From Curvibacter microcysteis (GTDB lineage: Bacteria; Pseudomonadota; Gammaproteobacteria; Burkholderiales; Burkholderiaceae_C), in NCBI RefSeq assembly GCF_028649455.1, contig NZ_JAQSIO010000005.1:1-64000 (forward strand): a stretch of DNA of 64,000 nt, given 5' to 3'. Every line of letters begins with the position of its first letter. The stretch's first letter is position 1. Position numbers and translations under genes: made by a program. The notes beneath the pieces are model-generated. The model ran no database searches and had not been told where the DNA came from. It saw only the letters and a list, made by a program, of their open reading frames with translations. This document shows, piece by piece, positions 35,254-43,889 of this stretch.

Positions 35254-35553
35254 ATGCTCTGCACCTTTCACATGATCGACCGATTGGACGCTGGCGACCT
35301 GCGCCAGCAGGTGCGCCCCGCCCACAAGGCCTACCTGGCCCAGGTGCAAGACCGCATCGCCTTCGCTGGCCCCTTGCTGGACGAGGACGGCCAAACCATG
35401 CGCGGCAGCCTGTTGGTGATCGATTTCCCCCACCGGGAAGCCGCCCTGGCCTGGCTGGCACAAGAGCCCTTCCACGCCGCCGGCTTGTACGCCCAGGTTC
35501 AGTTGCACGCCTTCCTCAACCTCTGGCCTCAGCGGGTCGGCTTTGCCCCATGA
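35254..35553 (+). CDS. YciI-like small protein
   Basis: The 99-aa protein has the YciI ferredoxin-like fold: RPAHKAYLAQVQDRIAFAGPLLDEDG and the conserved DPF-type region here as QEPFHAAGLYAQVQLHAF. YciI proteins form dimers, sometimes act on small aromatic or chlorinated intermediates, and often accompany ring-cleavage genes. The His/Asp pair typical of active YciI homologues appears partly kept (H25 and D40 region). It starts 4 nt after the dioxygenase stop and overlaps the next gene by 4 nt, so it is translationally coupled and likely handles a pathway intermediate; this is inference. Confidence 0.82.
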   Translation: MLCTFHMIDRLDAGDLRQQVRPAHKAYLAQVQDRIAFAGPLLDEDGQTMRGSLLVIDFPHREAALAWLAQEPFHAAGLYAQVQLHAFLNLWPQRVGFAP

Positions 35554-35897
35554 ACACCGCCTCTGTCATCCGGCACATCGTGATGTGGAACATCGCGGGC
35601 GCCAGCGCCGCCGAAAAGAACGCCAATATCGACTTGCTGCGCCAGGGCTTTGAAGCCTTGCGCGGTCGCATCCCAGGCTTGCTGCAGCTGGAGATCGGCG
35701 TGGACAGCAGCCAAGTGGACTACGCCTGTGACGTGGTGCTGTACAGCGAATTTGCCTCCCAAGCCGCGCTGGACGCCTACGCCACCCACCCCGAGCACCT
35801 GCGACTCAAAGCCGCACTGGGCACCATGCGCACCGCACGCCACCAGGTGGACTACGCACGCCCCGTTACCGCCCCCACCACGCCCTCGGCCACCTGA
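35550..35897 (+). CDS. Dabb (stress-responsive A/B barrel) domain protein
   Basis: The 115-aa protein begins with IRHIVMWNI and contains LEIGVDSSQVDYACDVVLYSEFASQAALDAYATHPEHLRL, the full Dabb dimeric alpha/beta-barrel signature. Its start overlaps the YciI stop (ATGA), so translation is coupled. Dabb proteins include small cyclases and isomerases acting on polyketide-like or aromatic substrates, but many have no known activity. In this operon it could tautomerise or protect the unstable hydroxyquinol or maleylacetate. No catalytic residue can be assigned with confidence. Confidence 0.85.
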   Translation: MNTASVIRHIVMWNIAGASAAEKNANIDLLRQGFEALRGRIPGLLQLEIGVDSSQVDYACDVVLYSEFASQAALDAYATHPEHLRLKAALGTMRTARHQVDYARPVTAPTTPSAT

Positions 35898-35917
35898 CGC
35901 CAGCGAGCCCCCCCCCC

Positions 35918-36994
35918 ATGAAAGACTTCATCTACCAAGCCTCGTCACCGCGCGTGGTGTTTGGCGCCGACGCCCTGCAGCACCTGGAACGCGAAATCGA
36001 CCTGCTGGGCGCGCGGCGCGCCCTGATTCTGTCTACCCCACCGCAAGCCGCAGGCGCCCACGCCCTGGCCCAGCGCCTGGGCGATCGGTCCGCCGGGGTG
36101 TTTGCCCAGGCCGTCATGCACGTGCCCATCGAATCGGCCCAGGCAGCCCGAGCGGAGGCCGAGCGCCTGCAAGCGGACTGCGCCATCGCGCTCGGCGGCG
36201 GCTCCACCATCGGGCTGGGCAAAGCCTTGGCACTGACCTCAGGCCTGCCCATCCTGGCCATCCCCACCACCTACGCCGGCAGCGAAATGACGCCGATCTA
36301 CGGCATCACCGAGGCCGGCCTCAAAAAGACCGGCCGGGACCCGCGCGTGCTGCCCAAAACCGTCATCTACGACCCGACCTTGAGCAGCACCCTGCCCGTG
36401 GCCCTGAGCGTGTGCAGCGGTCTGAACGCCATCGCCCACGCAGCAGAAGGCCTCTACGCCGCCGACAGCAACCCCATCCTGGACCTGATGGCCGAGGACG
36501 GCGTGCGCGCCCTGGTCCAGGCCCTGCCCGTGCTGCATCAGCAGCCCCAGCAGGCCGAGGCCCGCGCCCAGGCCTTGTACGGCGCCTGGTTGTGCGGCAG
36601 CGTGCTGGGCCAGGTCAGCATGGCCTTGCACCACAAGCTGTGCCACACCTTGGGCGGCAGCTTCAACCTGCCCCACGCCGAAACCCACAGTGTGGTCTTG
36701 CCCCACGCCCTGGCCTTCAACCTGGGACATGCCCCCCAAGCGGCCCAGCGCCTGGCCCGGGCCCTGGGCCTGGACCAGCCCGGTGCCGTGGCGGGCGCCC
36801 TGTGGGACCTGGCCCAGTCCTTGGGCGCCCCCATGAGCCTGCGCGAACTGGGCTTGCAAGCCACCGACGTCGAAACGGCCTGCGCACTGGCCATGACCCA
36901 GCAGTACCCCAACCCGCGCCCGCTCGACGCCCGCGCGGTGCGCCAACTCTTGCAGCAGGCCTATGAAGGCGTTCGACCTTCGGCCTCGACCTGA
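35918..36994 (+). CDS. Maleylacetate reductase (iron-type alcohol dehydrogenase superfamily)
   Basis: The 358-aa enzyme reduces maleylacetate to 3-oxoadipate with NAD(P)H, feeding the beta-ketoadipate pathway. It has the cofactor-binding GGGSTIGLGKA and IPTTYAGSEMTPIYG, and histidines of the former metal site (HKLCHTLGGSFNLPHAETHSVVLPH). The SEMT signature is characteristic of maleylacetate reductases rather than true iron alcohol dehydrogenases. It lies fourth in the hydroxyquinol operon, 20 nt after the Dabb gene. The length is normal for the family and no frame damage is seen. Confidence 0.93.
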   Translation: MKDFIYQASSPRVVFGADALQHLEREIDLLGARRALILSTPPQAAGAHALAQRLGDRSAGVFAQAVMHVPIESAQAARAEAERLQADCAIALGGGSTIGLGKALALTSGLPILAIPTTYAGSEMTPIYGITEAGLKKTGRDPRVLPKTVIYDPTLSSTLPVALSVCSGLNAIAHAAEGLYAADSNPILDLMAEDGVRALVQALPVLHQQPQQAEARAQALYGAWLCGSVLGQVSMALHHKLCHTLGGSFNLPHAETHSVVLPHALAFNLGHAPQAAQRLARALGLDQPGAVAGALWDLAQSLGAPMSLRELGLQATDVETACALAMTQQYPNPRPLDARAVRQLLQQAYEGVRPSAST

Positions 36995-37023
36995 TTCCCC
37001 TCAAGAAAACCATGGAGACACAC

Positions 37024-38013
37024 ATGACCTTCTCAACCCGCCCCCACCCCCTGACCCGCCGCGCCAGCGGCCTGGCCTTGCTGGCCCTCGCCGCCACGCT
37101 GGGTGCCCCGGCCCTGGCGCAGGACAAATACCCCAACCGCGTGATCAAGGTGATCGTGCCCTTCCCCGCCGGCACGGCGCCCGACGTGATGGCGCGCTTC
37201 TGGGGCGAGCGCCTGTCCAAAGCCCTGGGCCAAGGTGTGGTGGTGGACAACAAACCCGGCGCCAGCACCATCGTGGGCACACAGCAGTTCGTGGCCGCAC
37301 CCGCTGATGGCTACACCCTGCTCTACACCGCCAGCGGTACCGTCTCGATCAACCCCTTTGCCTACAAAAAGCTGCCTTACCAAGCCAGTGACCTGGTGCC
37401 GGTGATCCAGACCTTGTCCATCCCGCTGGTGGTCAGTGTGGCCAATGCCTCGCCCTACAAGACCCTCGCCGACCTGATCAAGGACGCCAAGGACCACCCG
37501 AACAAGGTCAGCTACGCGTCCTATGGTGTGGCCACGGCACCCCATGTGTCCATGGCCTACTTTGCCAACAGCGCCAACATCAGCCTGAACCATGTGCCCT
37601 ACAAGGATGGCGGGCTCAATGACATCGTGGGCGGCGCCGTGGACACCGCCTTCAGCCCGATTGCCGACGTGCTGCAGTTCATCAAGACGGGCCGGGTGCG
37701 TGCCCTGGCTGTGTCCAGCAAAACGCGGCTGGAGTCCCTGCCCCAGGTACCGACCGTGGGCGAGTTCTTCCCGGGCTTTGAGGGCGACTCCTGGCATGGT
37801 GTGTTCGCGCTCAAGGGCACGCCACAAGCCGCCATCGACCAGATCTCAGCGGCATCACAAAAAATCGTGGCCTCGGATGAGTACAAAAAGTACCTGGGGA
37901 GCATGGGCTTGGTGCCCATCGGCGGCACCCAGGAGAACTTTGCTGCCGTCCTGCAAAGCGACAGCAAGCGCTGGGTGGGCGTGATCAAGAACAACAACAT
38001 CAGCCTGGATTGA
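37024..38013 (+). CDS. Bug-family periplasmic receptor linked to the hydroxyquinol operon
   Basis: ATG 37024 is preferred to ATG 37012 because GGAG at 37014-37017 sits correctly upstream, giving 329 aa. The signal peptide ends at PALAQD, followed by KYPNRVIKVIVPFPAGTAPDVMARF. The mature protein has the usual Bug motifs, including VVDNKPGASTIVGTQQFV and a VPYKDGGLND loop. It is the last gene of the operon. It probably binds an aromatic carboxylate such as a resorcylate or hydroxybenzoate that is converted to hydroxyquinol. No monooxygenase or decarboxylase making hydroxyquinol is present in the window. Confidence 0.92.
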   Translation: MTFSTRPHPLTRRASGLALLALAATLGAPALAQDKYPNRVIKVIVPFPAGTAPDVMARFWGERLSKALGQGVVVDNKPGASTIVGTQQFVAAPADGYTLLYTASGTVSINPFAYKKLPYQASDLVPVIQTLSIPLVVSVANASPYKTLADLIKDAKDHPNKVSYASYGVATAPHVSMAYFANSANISLNHVPYKDGGLNDIVGGAVDTAFSPIADVLQFIKTGRVRALAVSSKTRLESLPQVPTVGEFFPGFEGDSWHGVFALKGTPQAAIDQISAASQKIVASDEYKKYLGSMGLVPIGGTQENFAAVLQSDSKRWVGVIKNNNISLD

Positions 38014-38037
38014 GGCGCCAGGGCGGGCCACGCCACC

Positions 38038-38069
38038 GGGAGGCGCCTGTCGCCGAGCAGGCGCCTCCC
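38038..38069. terminator. Long perfect hairpin between convergent genes
   Basis: GGGAGGCGCCTG and its exact complement CAGGCGCCTCCC form a 12-bp stem with an 8-nt loop in the gap between the Bug receptor and the convergent chemoreceptor. It has no T-run on either side, so it is a strong but non-canonical terminator candidate for both strands. Confidence 0.5.
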
Positions 38070-38074
38070 GAGGT

Positions 38075-40069
38075 TCAGAGCCGGAAGTTCTCCAGTTCAC
38101 GCAACAGCACATCGGACTGCCGCTTCAGCAGATTGGCCGCGCTGGCTGTTTCTTCCACCATGGCGGCATTGCGCTGGGTGTCGTGGTCCAGCACCTGAAT
38201 GGCACTGCCCACCTGCTGCATGCCACTGGACTGTTCCTGAACCCCGCTGGCAATCGTGCCCAGCAAGCCATTGATCTGTTTGGCGTTGCCAAGGATTTCA
38301 TTCATGGTCTGGCCTGCAGCCTGCACCACCGAGGTACCGGAATCCGCTTTTTCGATGCTGGCGGTGATCAGGGTTTTGATCTCCCGGGCGGCATTGGCAC
38401 TGCGCTGCGCCAGGGCGCGAACCTCAGAGGCCACCACGGCAAAACCGCGCCCTTGCTCGCCCGCGCGGGCAGCCTCCACAGCGGCATTGAGCGCCAGGAT
38501 GTTGGTCTGGAAGGCAATGCCATCGATCACGCCAATGATGTCGCCAATCTTTTGCGAGGAGCCATTGATCTCGCCCATCACCGACACGGCCTCGGCGATC
38601 ACCGCCCCGCCCCGGTCGGCCACCAGGGCATTCGAGTGGGCCAGGCGCGCCGACTCCTGGGCATGCACCGCCGTGTTGGCCACCGTGGCGCTGATTTGCT
38701 CCATGGCCGCGGCCTGCTGCTCCAGGCTGGCGGCTGCCGACTCGGTCAGACCGGAGAGTTCATGGCTGATTTGGGAGATTTGTTCGGCCGCGCCATGCAG
38801 CTCCTGAGCGCAATAGCGTACGGCCTCGATCAAATGGCGCAAGGCTTCGTAGGCTTGCCTCAAATCCACGATCACGCGGGCTGGTTCATCCCGGCCCCAG
38901 GGCAGGCTGGGCGCCCGACACAAGTCCCCCAGCGCCATGTCCTTGAGGTGACCACTGATCAACTTGAGGCCCCCTTGGGTGACCAGGAAGAAGGCATAGA
39001 AAAAGTACAACGCCAGCAGCAAAAACACCGCCAAGACCAGTGCAACGGTCAGCAGGCGGCTCTGGATGTGCTCGATGCGCTGCTGCAGCAGTTGATCCAG
39101 CGCTGCCAAACCGGGGCCGTAGCCCTCAAACACGGCCTCCACGGCCGCACGGCCCTCGTTGAAAAGATCCGTCGGGCGCAGCGTCGATTTGAATTGCGCC
39201 GGCTCCCGAACACGATCGGCAAATTGTTGGGCTCGGTCCAGAAAATCGAGGGGCAAGCGCTTATCCAGCGTCGGATTGGCCTTGATAGCGCGGGCAAAAT
39301 GCGCCCGGGCGGTTTCCCCTGCATTCAACACACCAGCCAGCCACACCTCATAGCGTTGCAATTCCTGCGGCTGCAAGCCCCCTCGGGCCAGGGCATATGA
39401 GGCCCAGCCCCGCAGCGATGCGACATCGCTGGCCATTTTGGGCAAGGTCAGCACATAGGCATTGATCAAGTAAAAACTATCAATATCGGGATCCAGGACC
39501 AAATTGGAGTTATCGCCCAAGTTCTGCAAGAGAACCAATGCACTGCTCAATACCGGCTGGTACACCGTGCGTCCGGTGGCGGGGTCAATGGCGGATTGGG
39601 TTTTTCGAGCCACTTCCCATGCGGCATGAAATCGAGAGAAATCGTCACGCAAATTCAAGCGGTCTTGTGTGGCTTGCAGGTATTGGCTCAGGGCCTGCTG
39701 CGCTTGTTGCACCTCGGACAAGCCTTGGTCCTGCAAGACTCTGGCATCCACACCGGCTGCTGCCAGTCGGTGGGCGTCTTGTATGTCCACCAAGCCCTTG
39801 ACCAAAGGCATCACCTGCTTCAGGGCCTGGACCCCCTCTCGTTCGGTGGTGCTGAATTGAATCTGTTCCCACTGGGCCTTGACAAACAAAACCGTGGACA
39901 TGCCCAAAGGCAATATGAACATCATCGAGATAATGAGCGCCTTGATCTTGAAAGGGATCCGCCGCATCAGTTTGACCCCAGGCGCCAGAAATCCATGGGG
40001 ATAAAAGAAACTGGCATGAACCACCTGCGGCGCAGGGATGGGAGAACGCGGAATGGGTGGATTTCTCAT
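38075..40069 (-). CDS. Methyl-accepting chemotaxis protein
   Basis: The 664-aa receptor has an N-terminal membrane segment ([21 protein letters not shown]) and a roughly 280-residue periplasmic helical domain with repeated Gln/Ala-rich helices. A second membrane segment ([26 protein letters not shown]) and the cytoplasmic signalling hairpin with [33 protein letters not shown] follow. The HAMP region is poorly conserved. A shorter start at 39967 (MRRIPFK) has GGGG nearby and would remove a 34-residue proline-rich tail, so the start is uncertain. It probably senses a ligand in the periplasm and signals to CheA. The neighbouring catabolic operon makes aromatic or carboxylate chemotaxis plausible. 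Confidence 0.9.
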   Translation of the reverse strand: MRNPPIPRSPIPAPQVVHASFFYPHGFLAPGVKLMRRIPFKIKALIISMMFILPLGMSTVLFVKAQWEQIQFSTTEREGVQALKQVMPLVKGLVDIQDAHRLAAAGVDARVLQDQGLSEVQQAQQALSQYLQATQDRLNLRDDFSRFHAAWEVARKTQSAIDPATGRTVYQPVLSSALVLLQNLGDNSNLVLDPDIDSFYLINAYVLTLPKMASDVASLRGWASYALARGGLQPQELQRYEVWLAGVLNAGETARAHFARAIKANPTLDKRLPLDFLDRAQQFADRVREPAQFKSTLRPTDLFNEGRAAVEAVFEGYGPGLAALDQLLQQRIEHIQSRLLTVALVLAVFLLLALYFFYAFFLVTQGGLKLISGHLKDMALGDLCRAPSLPWGRDEPARVIVDLRQAYEALRHLIEAVRYCAQELHGAAEQISQISHELSGLTESAAASLEQQAAAMEQISATVANTAVHAQESARLAHSNALVADRGGAVIAEAVSVMGEINGSSQKIGDIIGVIDGIAFQTNILALNAAVEAARAGEQGRGFAVVASEVRALAQRSANAAREIKTLITASIEKADSGTSVVQAAGQTMNEILGNAKQINGLLGTIASGVQEQSSGMQQVGSAIQVLDHDTQRNAAMVEETASAANLLKRQSDVLLRELENFRL

Positions 40070-40269
40070 GGAAAGTCGAATCCCTGTCTGTGGTTATATG
40101 AACTTTCTTCTCATTTCCATTCTTACCGAATGAAATACCAAGTTCACAGACTGTCCGAAATTCGACTTTATGCCCGACCATCAGCCGAGGAATGCCACCG
40201 CTGATGCTGACCCCACCGGGCAAAAGAGCACCCAGCGCAGGCCCCTCACGGTCCTGCGCGGGCTCGCCA

Positions 40270-41532
40270 TCAGGCCTTGGCCAGCGCGCCGTCCAGCGCC
40301 AAACCCGCCGTGGGGCGCAAGGTTCCAGCCACCACATCCCCCACCAAATCAGCCGTCACGGCGCTCAAGGTCCAGCCCAAGTGGCCGTGGCCCGTGTTGT
40401 AGAACACGCCGGGCGCCCGGCCGCGACCGACGCGGGGCAGCATGTTGGGCATCATGGGGCGCAGGCCGGCCCAAGGCACCACGCTTTGCGTGCTCACGCC
40501 CGGGAAGCACTGCTGCACCCAGTCGATCAGGGGCTGGATGCGGTCCGCGCGGATGTCCTTGTTGAAGCCGTTGAACTCGGCGGTGCCAGCCACGCGGAAA
40601 CGGTCCACGCCCAGTCGACTGGTGACCAGCTTGGTGGCATCGTCGAGCAAGCTCACATTCGGGGCCGAACGTTGGCTGAGTTCGTCGCGCAGGTTGACGG
40701 TGATCGAATAGCCCTTCACTGGGTAAATGTTGACCCGGTCGCCGAGGCTGGCGGCCATCTGCCGGCTGGCCGTGCCAGCGCAGACCACCACGCCGTCAAA
40801 GCCATGGGTATGGTGGCCTTCGTCGTCCTGGGACACGATCTGGACGCGACCATTCAGCGACTTCACCGCCTGCACGTCCTGGCCAAACAGGGTGCGCACG
40901 CCGCGGCGCTCGGCGGCACGGGCCAAGCCATTGGTGAATTTATGGATGTCGCCGGTGGAGTCGCTCTCGGTGAAGTAGCCGCCGTAGTACTGACCCGCCA
41001 GCGTGGGCTCGATGGCTTTCATTTCCGTGGGCGTCACGGCACGGCGCGGCAAGCCGCCTTGGGCCAGCAATTTCGACACCCGGCCCGCGTGATCAAAGCC
41101 CGCCTTGTCGCGGTAGATGTGCAGGATGCCCTCTTTCTTGAGGTCGAAGTCGATGCCTTCGTCCTGCGCCCAGGCAAACAAATGCTGGCGGGCGGCCACG
41201 GCCAGGCGGGCGGTCTCCACGGTGTTGCGCTCGTAGTGAGGCAAGTGGGTGATGAACTCGGCAAACCACGACAACTTATGCCAGCTGGGCTTGGGGTTGA
41301 CCAACAAGGGCGCATCGCTCTTGAGCATCCACTTGAGGCCTTTGAGGATGGTCGACGGGTGGTTCCAGACCTCGGCGTTGGAAGCCGACAGCTGGCCGCC
41401 GTTGGCAAACGAGGTCTCCATGGCGGCGTAACGGTTCTTCTCGAACAAGGTGACCGAGAAACCCCGGCGCACCAGGGCGTAAGCGGTGGTCACGCCCGTG
41501 ATGCCGCCACCAATAACTGCGATGGATGTCAT
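40270..41532 (-). CDS. dadA: D-amino-acid dehydrogenase (DadA-like FAD oxidoreductase)
   Basis: ATG 41532 has GGAG at the right distance and starts MTSIAVIGGGITGVTTAYAL, the FAD-binding GxGxxG motif, so the upstream 8-residue extension was dropped. The 420-aa protein continues with NGGQLSASNAEVW and ends near NTGHGHLGWTLSAVTADLVGD, all typical of DadA-type D-amino-acid dehydrogenases. These oxidise D-amino acids to keto acids, passing electrons to the respiratory chain at the inner membrane. A tandem glycine riboswitch precedes it, which suggests the physiological substrate or inducer includes glycine. No alanine racemase neighbour is present. Confidence 0.88.
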   Translation of the reverse strand: MTSIAVIGGGITGVTTAYALVRRGFSVTLFEKNRYAAMETSFANGGQLSASNAEVWNHPSTILKGLKWMLKSDAPLLVNPKPSWHKLSWFAEFITHLPHYERNTVETARLAVAARQHLFAWAQDEGIDFDLKKEGILHIYRDKAGFDHAGRVSKLLAQGGLPRRAVTPTEMKAIEPTLAGQYYGGYFTESDSTGDIHKFTNGLARAAERRGVRTLFGQDVQAVKSLNGRVQIVSQDDEGHHTHGFDGVVVCAGTASRQMAASLGDRVNIYPVKGYSITVNLRDELSQRSAPNVSLLDDATKLVTSRLGVDRFRVAGTAEFNGFNKDIRADRIQPLIDWVQQCFPGVSTQSVVPWAGLRPMMPNMLPRVGRGRAPGVFYNTGHGHLGWTLSAVTADLVGDVVAGTLRPTAGLALDGALAKA

Positions 41533-41593
41533 GAAAAAAGCTCCAGAACTCGTCATGAGGATGGGGCCCGCACGCGGATCTGCGTGGCAGGCG

Positions 41594-41813
41594 CCCCCTC
41601 TGTTCTGGACCTGAGAGATTCACCCAGGCGCCGTCGTGGGACGCCGCTGGGCTTGCTCCTTCGGTGCGCCGGACGACGAAAACGATTTCCGGCAGCTCTT
41701 CAGAGTGTCTGATGCAGGTGAACCCGGTCCTTTTGCCTGAGAGTTTCCGGGGCGGTTGCTCCTTCGGCGCTGCGCCACGCGGGGCGTGGTCGGCAGTCTC
41801 TCCCGGGTTCACA
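41594..41813 (-). promoter_or_regulatory. Tandem glycine riboswitch upstream of dadA
   Basis: On the minus strand, two aptamers occur in series. The first (about 41813-41718) has GTGAACCCGGGAGAGACTG, CGAAGGAGCAA and AACTCTCAGGCAAAAGGAC, closed by a P1 helix pairing GTGAACCCGG with CCGGGTTCAC. The second (about 41706-41594) has GAAGAGCTGCCGG, CCGAAGGAGCAA and AATCTCTCAGGTCCAGAACAG. These are the conserved glycine-aptamer core elements. The tandem form usually switches expression on when glycine is high. It lies 62-281 nt upstream of the dadA start. Confidence 0.93.
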
Positions 41814-41864
41814 TGGGGCCTGGGGCCCCAGAAAGTGGCCTTTTTGCGAAAGACCACGTCGCGC

Positions 41865-41893
41865 AGTGTAGGAGAAGCGGGTCCAATTGGAAA
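41865..41893 (-). promoter_or_regulatory. Candidate promoter of the riboswitch-dadA transcript
   Basis: The minus strand reads -35 TTTCCA, a 17-nt spacer and -10 TACACT, placing the start about 45 nt upstream of aptamer 1. The match is moderate. Confidence 0.4.
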
Positions 41894-41933
41894 CCTTTTT
41901 CTAAACACCCTGAGCGGCCTGGGGTTCATCGCG

Positions 41934-43889
41934 TCAAGGCCGCTCTTCGACCGTGGCCCAAGCCGCGCCGTAGGCGTCTGAGCAGGTGGCAGGCAAGGGA
42001 CGTGAGCTCCCCACAGGGCAAGCCGCCTGTGAGGAGCTCACTGAGTTGCCCAACAGCAGGCCCAATTGGGCGCGGCCCTGGGCGTCATTGAGGCTGCGAG
42101 CAAACGGACTGCCAGGCGCTTTGCCCAGGGTGCTGAGATCGCGGGGGCCATCGGTCACCACCACCAGCAAGCTGTTCTTGCCTGCGGGGCCGGCCGCCTT
42201 GATTGGCCAACTGGGCCTGGGCAAGAGCAATTGCTGTCCGGCCTCGATGCGGTTGTTGCCATCCAGGTCGTTGGGGAACAAAAGCACCAGAGACTGGTTG
42301 TCCGACCCGGCCGAGGCGACATACACATAGCCCGCGCGGTCCGACTGAATGGACAGGTCCAGCGGATCCTGCCCGATGCGCAAGGTGCTCTTGCCCAGTT
42401 GCAACTGCACCCGGCGTTTGCCATCGCGCTGGTCAAACAACTGGCGCAAGGCCTGAGCCCCAGTCAGAGGTGCCTGCTGGGGTGGCACGGGGGGGAGTGT
42501 CAACACCGCAGCGGGGAGGGACCCTGGCGAAGGCACGGTCGGCGGGTTCGCTGGCGTGGCCGTGGGCACGGATGGCGAAGAAGGCAGCGGTGTCGCTGGG
42601 GGCTGCGGCGTTGGGGTCTGTGCCACAGCATTCACCACGCCCGTGGACGCCGCCCCCTGCACTTGGCTGACCGGCCAGGCCTGGCTGAACCAGGCCGGCA
42701 CAAAATGCCGGTTGCCCGACAGCATCAGGTGGTGCGGCGTGAACAGGCTGTCGTTCTTCATGCGCAGGTTGATCTTCTTTTGCGCGCACTGCTGCAGCTC
42801 TTCGACGCTGATCGCGCCCGAGCCGTCCAGGTCCACGGCGTCACGCAGCAGGCAGTCACGCAGGTATTGGGTGGCCAAACCGCCCTTCTGGGGGTCTTCC
42901 AGGCTGACTTCATCCGGCCGGGCTGCCGACAAGAACACGATGTCCTGGGGGTACACGCCCATGGCGCTGGCCTCGTCCAGCCAACTGCGGGTCTTGACGT
43001 TGCTCGGCTTGGCACAGGCCTCGCTGGTGGGGGTGAAGCGCCCTTGCAGCGGAGGCTCATCGCCGTCGGGCGCGTGGCCGCGATTGCGTGGCAGCGGCAG
43101 CTTGCTGACCAAGCCCCCGGAGTGGCAGGCGTCGTACATGACAAACAGCTTGTCGGCTTTGCGCGCCACGGGCTGCAGCAACTGGGCCATTTCGCGGTGC
43201 AGGACCATGCCCTTCCAGACACCGCCGTCGTAGGTCGACAAAGCTTCGGCGCAGCCACCGGACTCAGGGTCCGGGAAGCGCGTTCCGTGGCCGGAGTAGT
43301 GGATGAACACCCGGTCGCCTTCTTGGACGCGCGCGTTCAGGTCGGCCAGGGCCTGGCGAATGTGGTCCCCGGTGGCCTGCTCGTCTTGCAGGTAACGGAT
43401 GTTGGCCTGAGGCACCTGCATGGCCTGGGCGATCTGGGTGGCGCTCTCTTTGTCCACCCGGGCCCCGGGCAGAGGCGAGGTCTTGGGGTCGGCATAGCGG
43501 CTGATGGAGATGATCAGCGCATGGCGCGTGCTCTTGGCGGGCAGACCGCGCACCGTCAAACCGATGGCCTGGTTGCCAGCCGCCAGCCGCCCGCTGGCGA
43601 GGCGACTGACATCGGCCAGTTCACTGGGCAGTTGCAAGGTCCCGGCCCGCACCCAGCCACGCTGCGTGCCCCAGTCCACCCAGGCCCAACCGCCCTCCAG
43701 GCTCAACAAACGCAGCCCTGCCCCGGCGGGCACAGCCCCCAACACCGGCGCAGCGGCCAGTTTGTCAGAGCGCAGCTCGGTGGCACGGCTGGTTTTCACC
43801 AGTTCTTGGGCCTGTGCTCCCAGCGGGTAGGACGCCATCAACCCAGCCAACACCCAGCTCAGGGGGGTCGGCATCTTCCAGCGTTTCAT
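41934..43889 (-). CDS. Exported caspase-family (C14) protease with SH3b, EF-hand-like and DUF4384-type regions
   Basis: ATG 43889 has AAGGAG upstream and overlaps the preceding stop by 4 nt; the long upstream extension of the frame is discarded. The 651-aa precursor has a signal peptide ending at GAQAQ and a bacterial SH3 domain (about 30-88, VLGAVPAGAGLRLLSLEGGWAWVDW). A peptidase C14 domain follows, with catalytic His201 (HYSGHGT) and Cys255 (YDACHSGG). Next are an EF-hand-like loop DLDGSGAISVEE (353-364), a proline-rich linker (about 400-460) and a C-terminal DUF4384-like beta domain. It is probably periplasmic and possibly calcium-regulated. It is the last gene of the caspase-CHASE2 operon. 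Confidence 0.88.
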   Translation of the reverse strand: MKRWKMPTPLSWVLAGLMASYPLGAQAQELVKTSRATELRSDKLAAAPVLGAVPAGAGLRLLSLEGGWAWVDWGTQRGWVRAGTLQLPSELADVSRLASGRLAAGNQAIGLTVRGLPAKSTRHALIISISRYADPKTSPLPGARVDKESATQIAQAMQVPQANIRYLQDEQATGDHIRQALADLNARVQEGDRVFIHYSGHGTRFPDPESGGCAEALSTYDGGVWKGMVLHREMAQLLQPVARKADKLFVMYDACHSGGLVSKLPLPRNRGHAPDGDEPPLQGRFTPTSEACAKPSNVKTRSWLDEASAMGVYPQDIVFLSAARPDEVSLEDPQKGGLATQYLRDCLLRDAVDLDGSGAISVEELQQCAQKKINLRMKNDSLFTPHHLMLSGNRHFVPAWFSQAWPVSQVQGAASTGVVNAVAQTPTPQPPATPLPSSPSVPTATPANPPTVPSPGSLPAAVLTLPPVPPQQAPLTGAQALRQLFDQRDGKRRVQLQLGKSTLRIGQDPLDLSIQSDRAGYVYVASAGSDNQSLVLLFPNDLDGNNRIEAGQQLLLPRPSWPIKAAGPAGKNSLLVVVTDGPRDLSTLGKAPGSPFARSLNDAQGRAQLGLLLGNSVSSSQAACPVGSSRPLPATCSDAYGAAWATVEERP

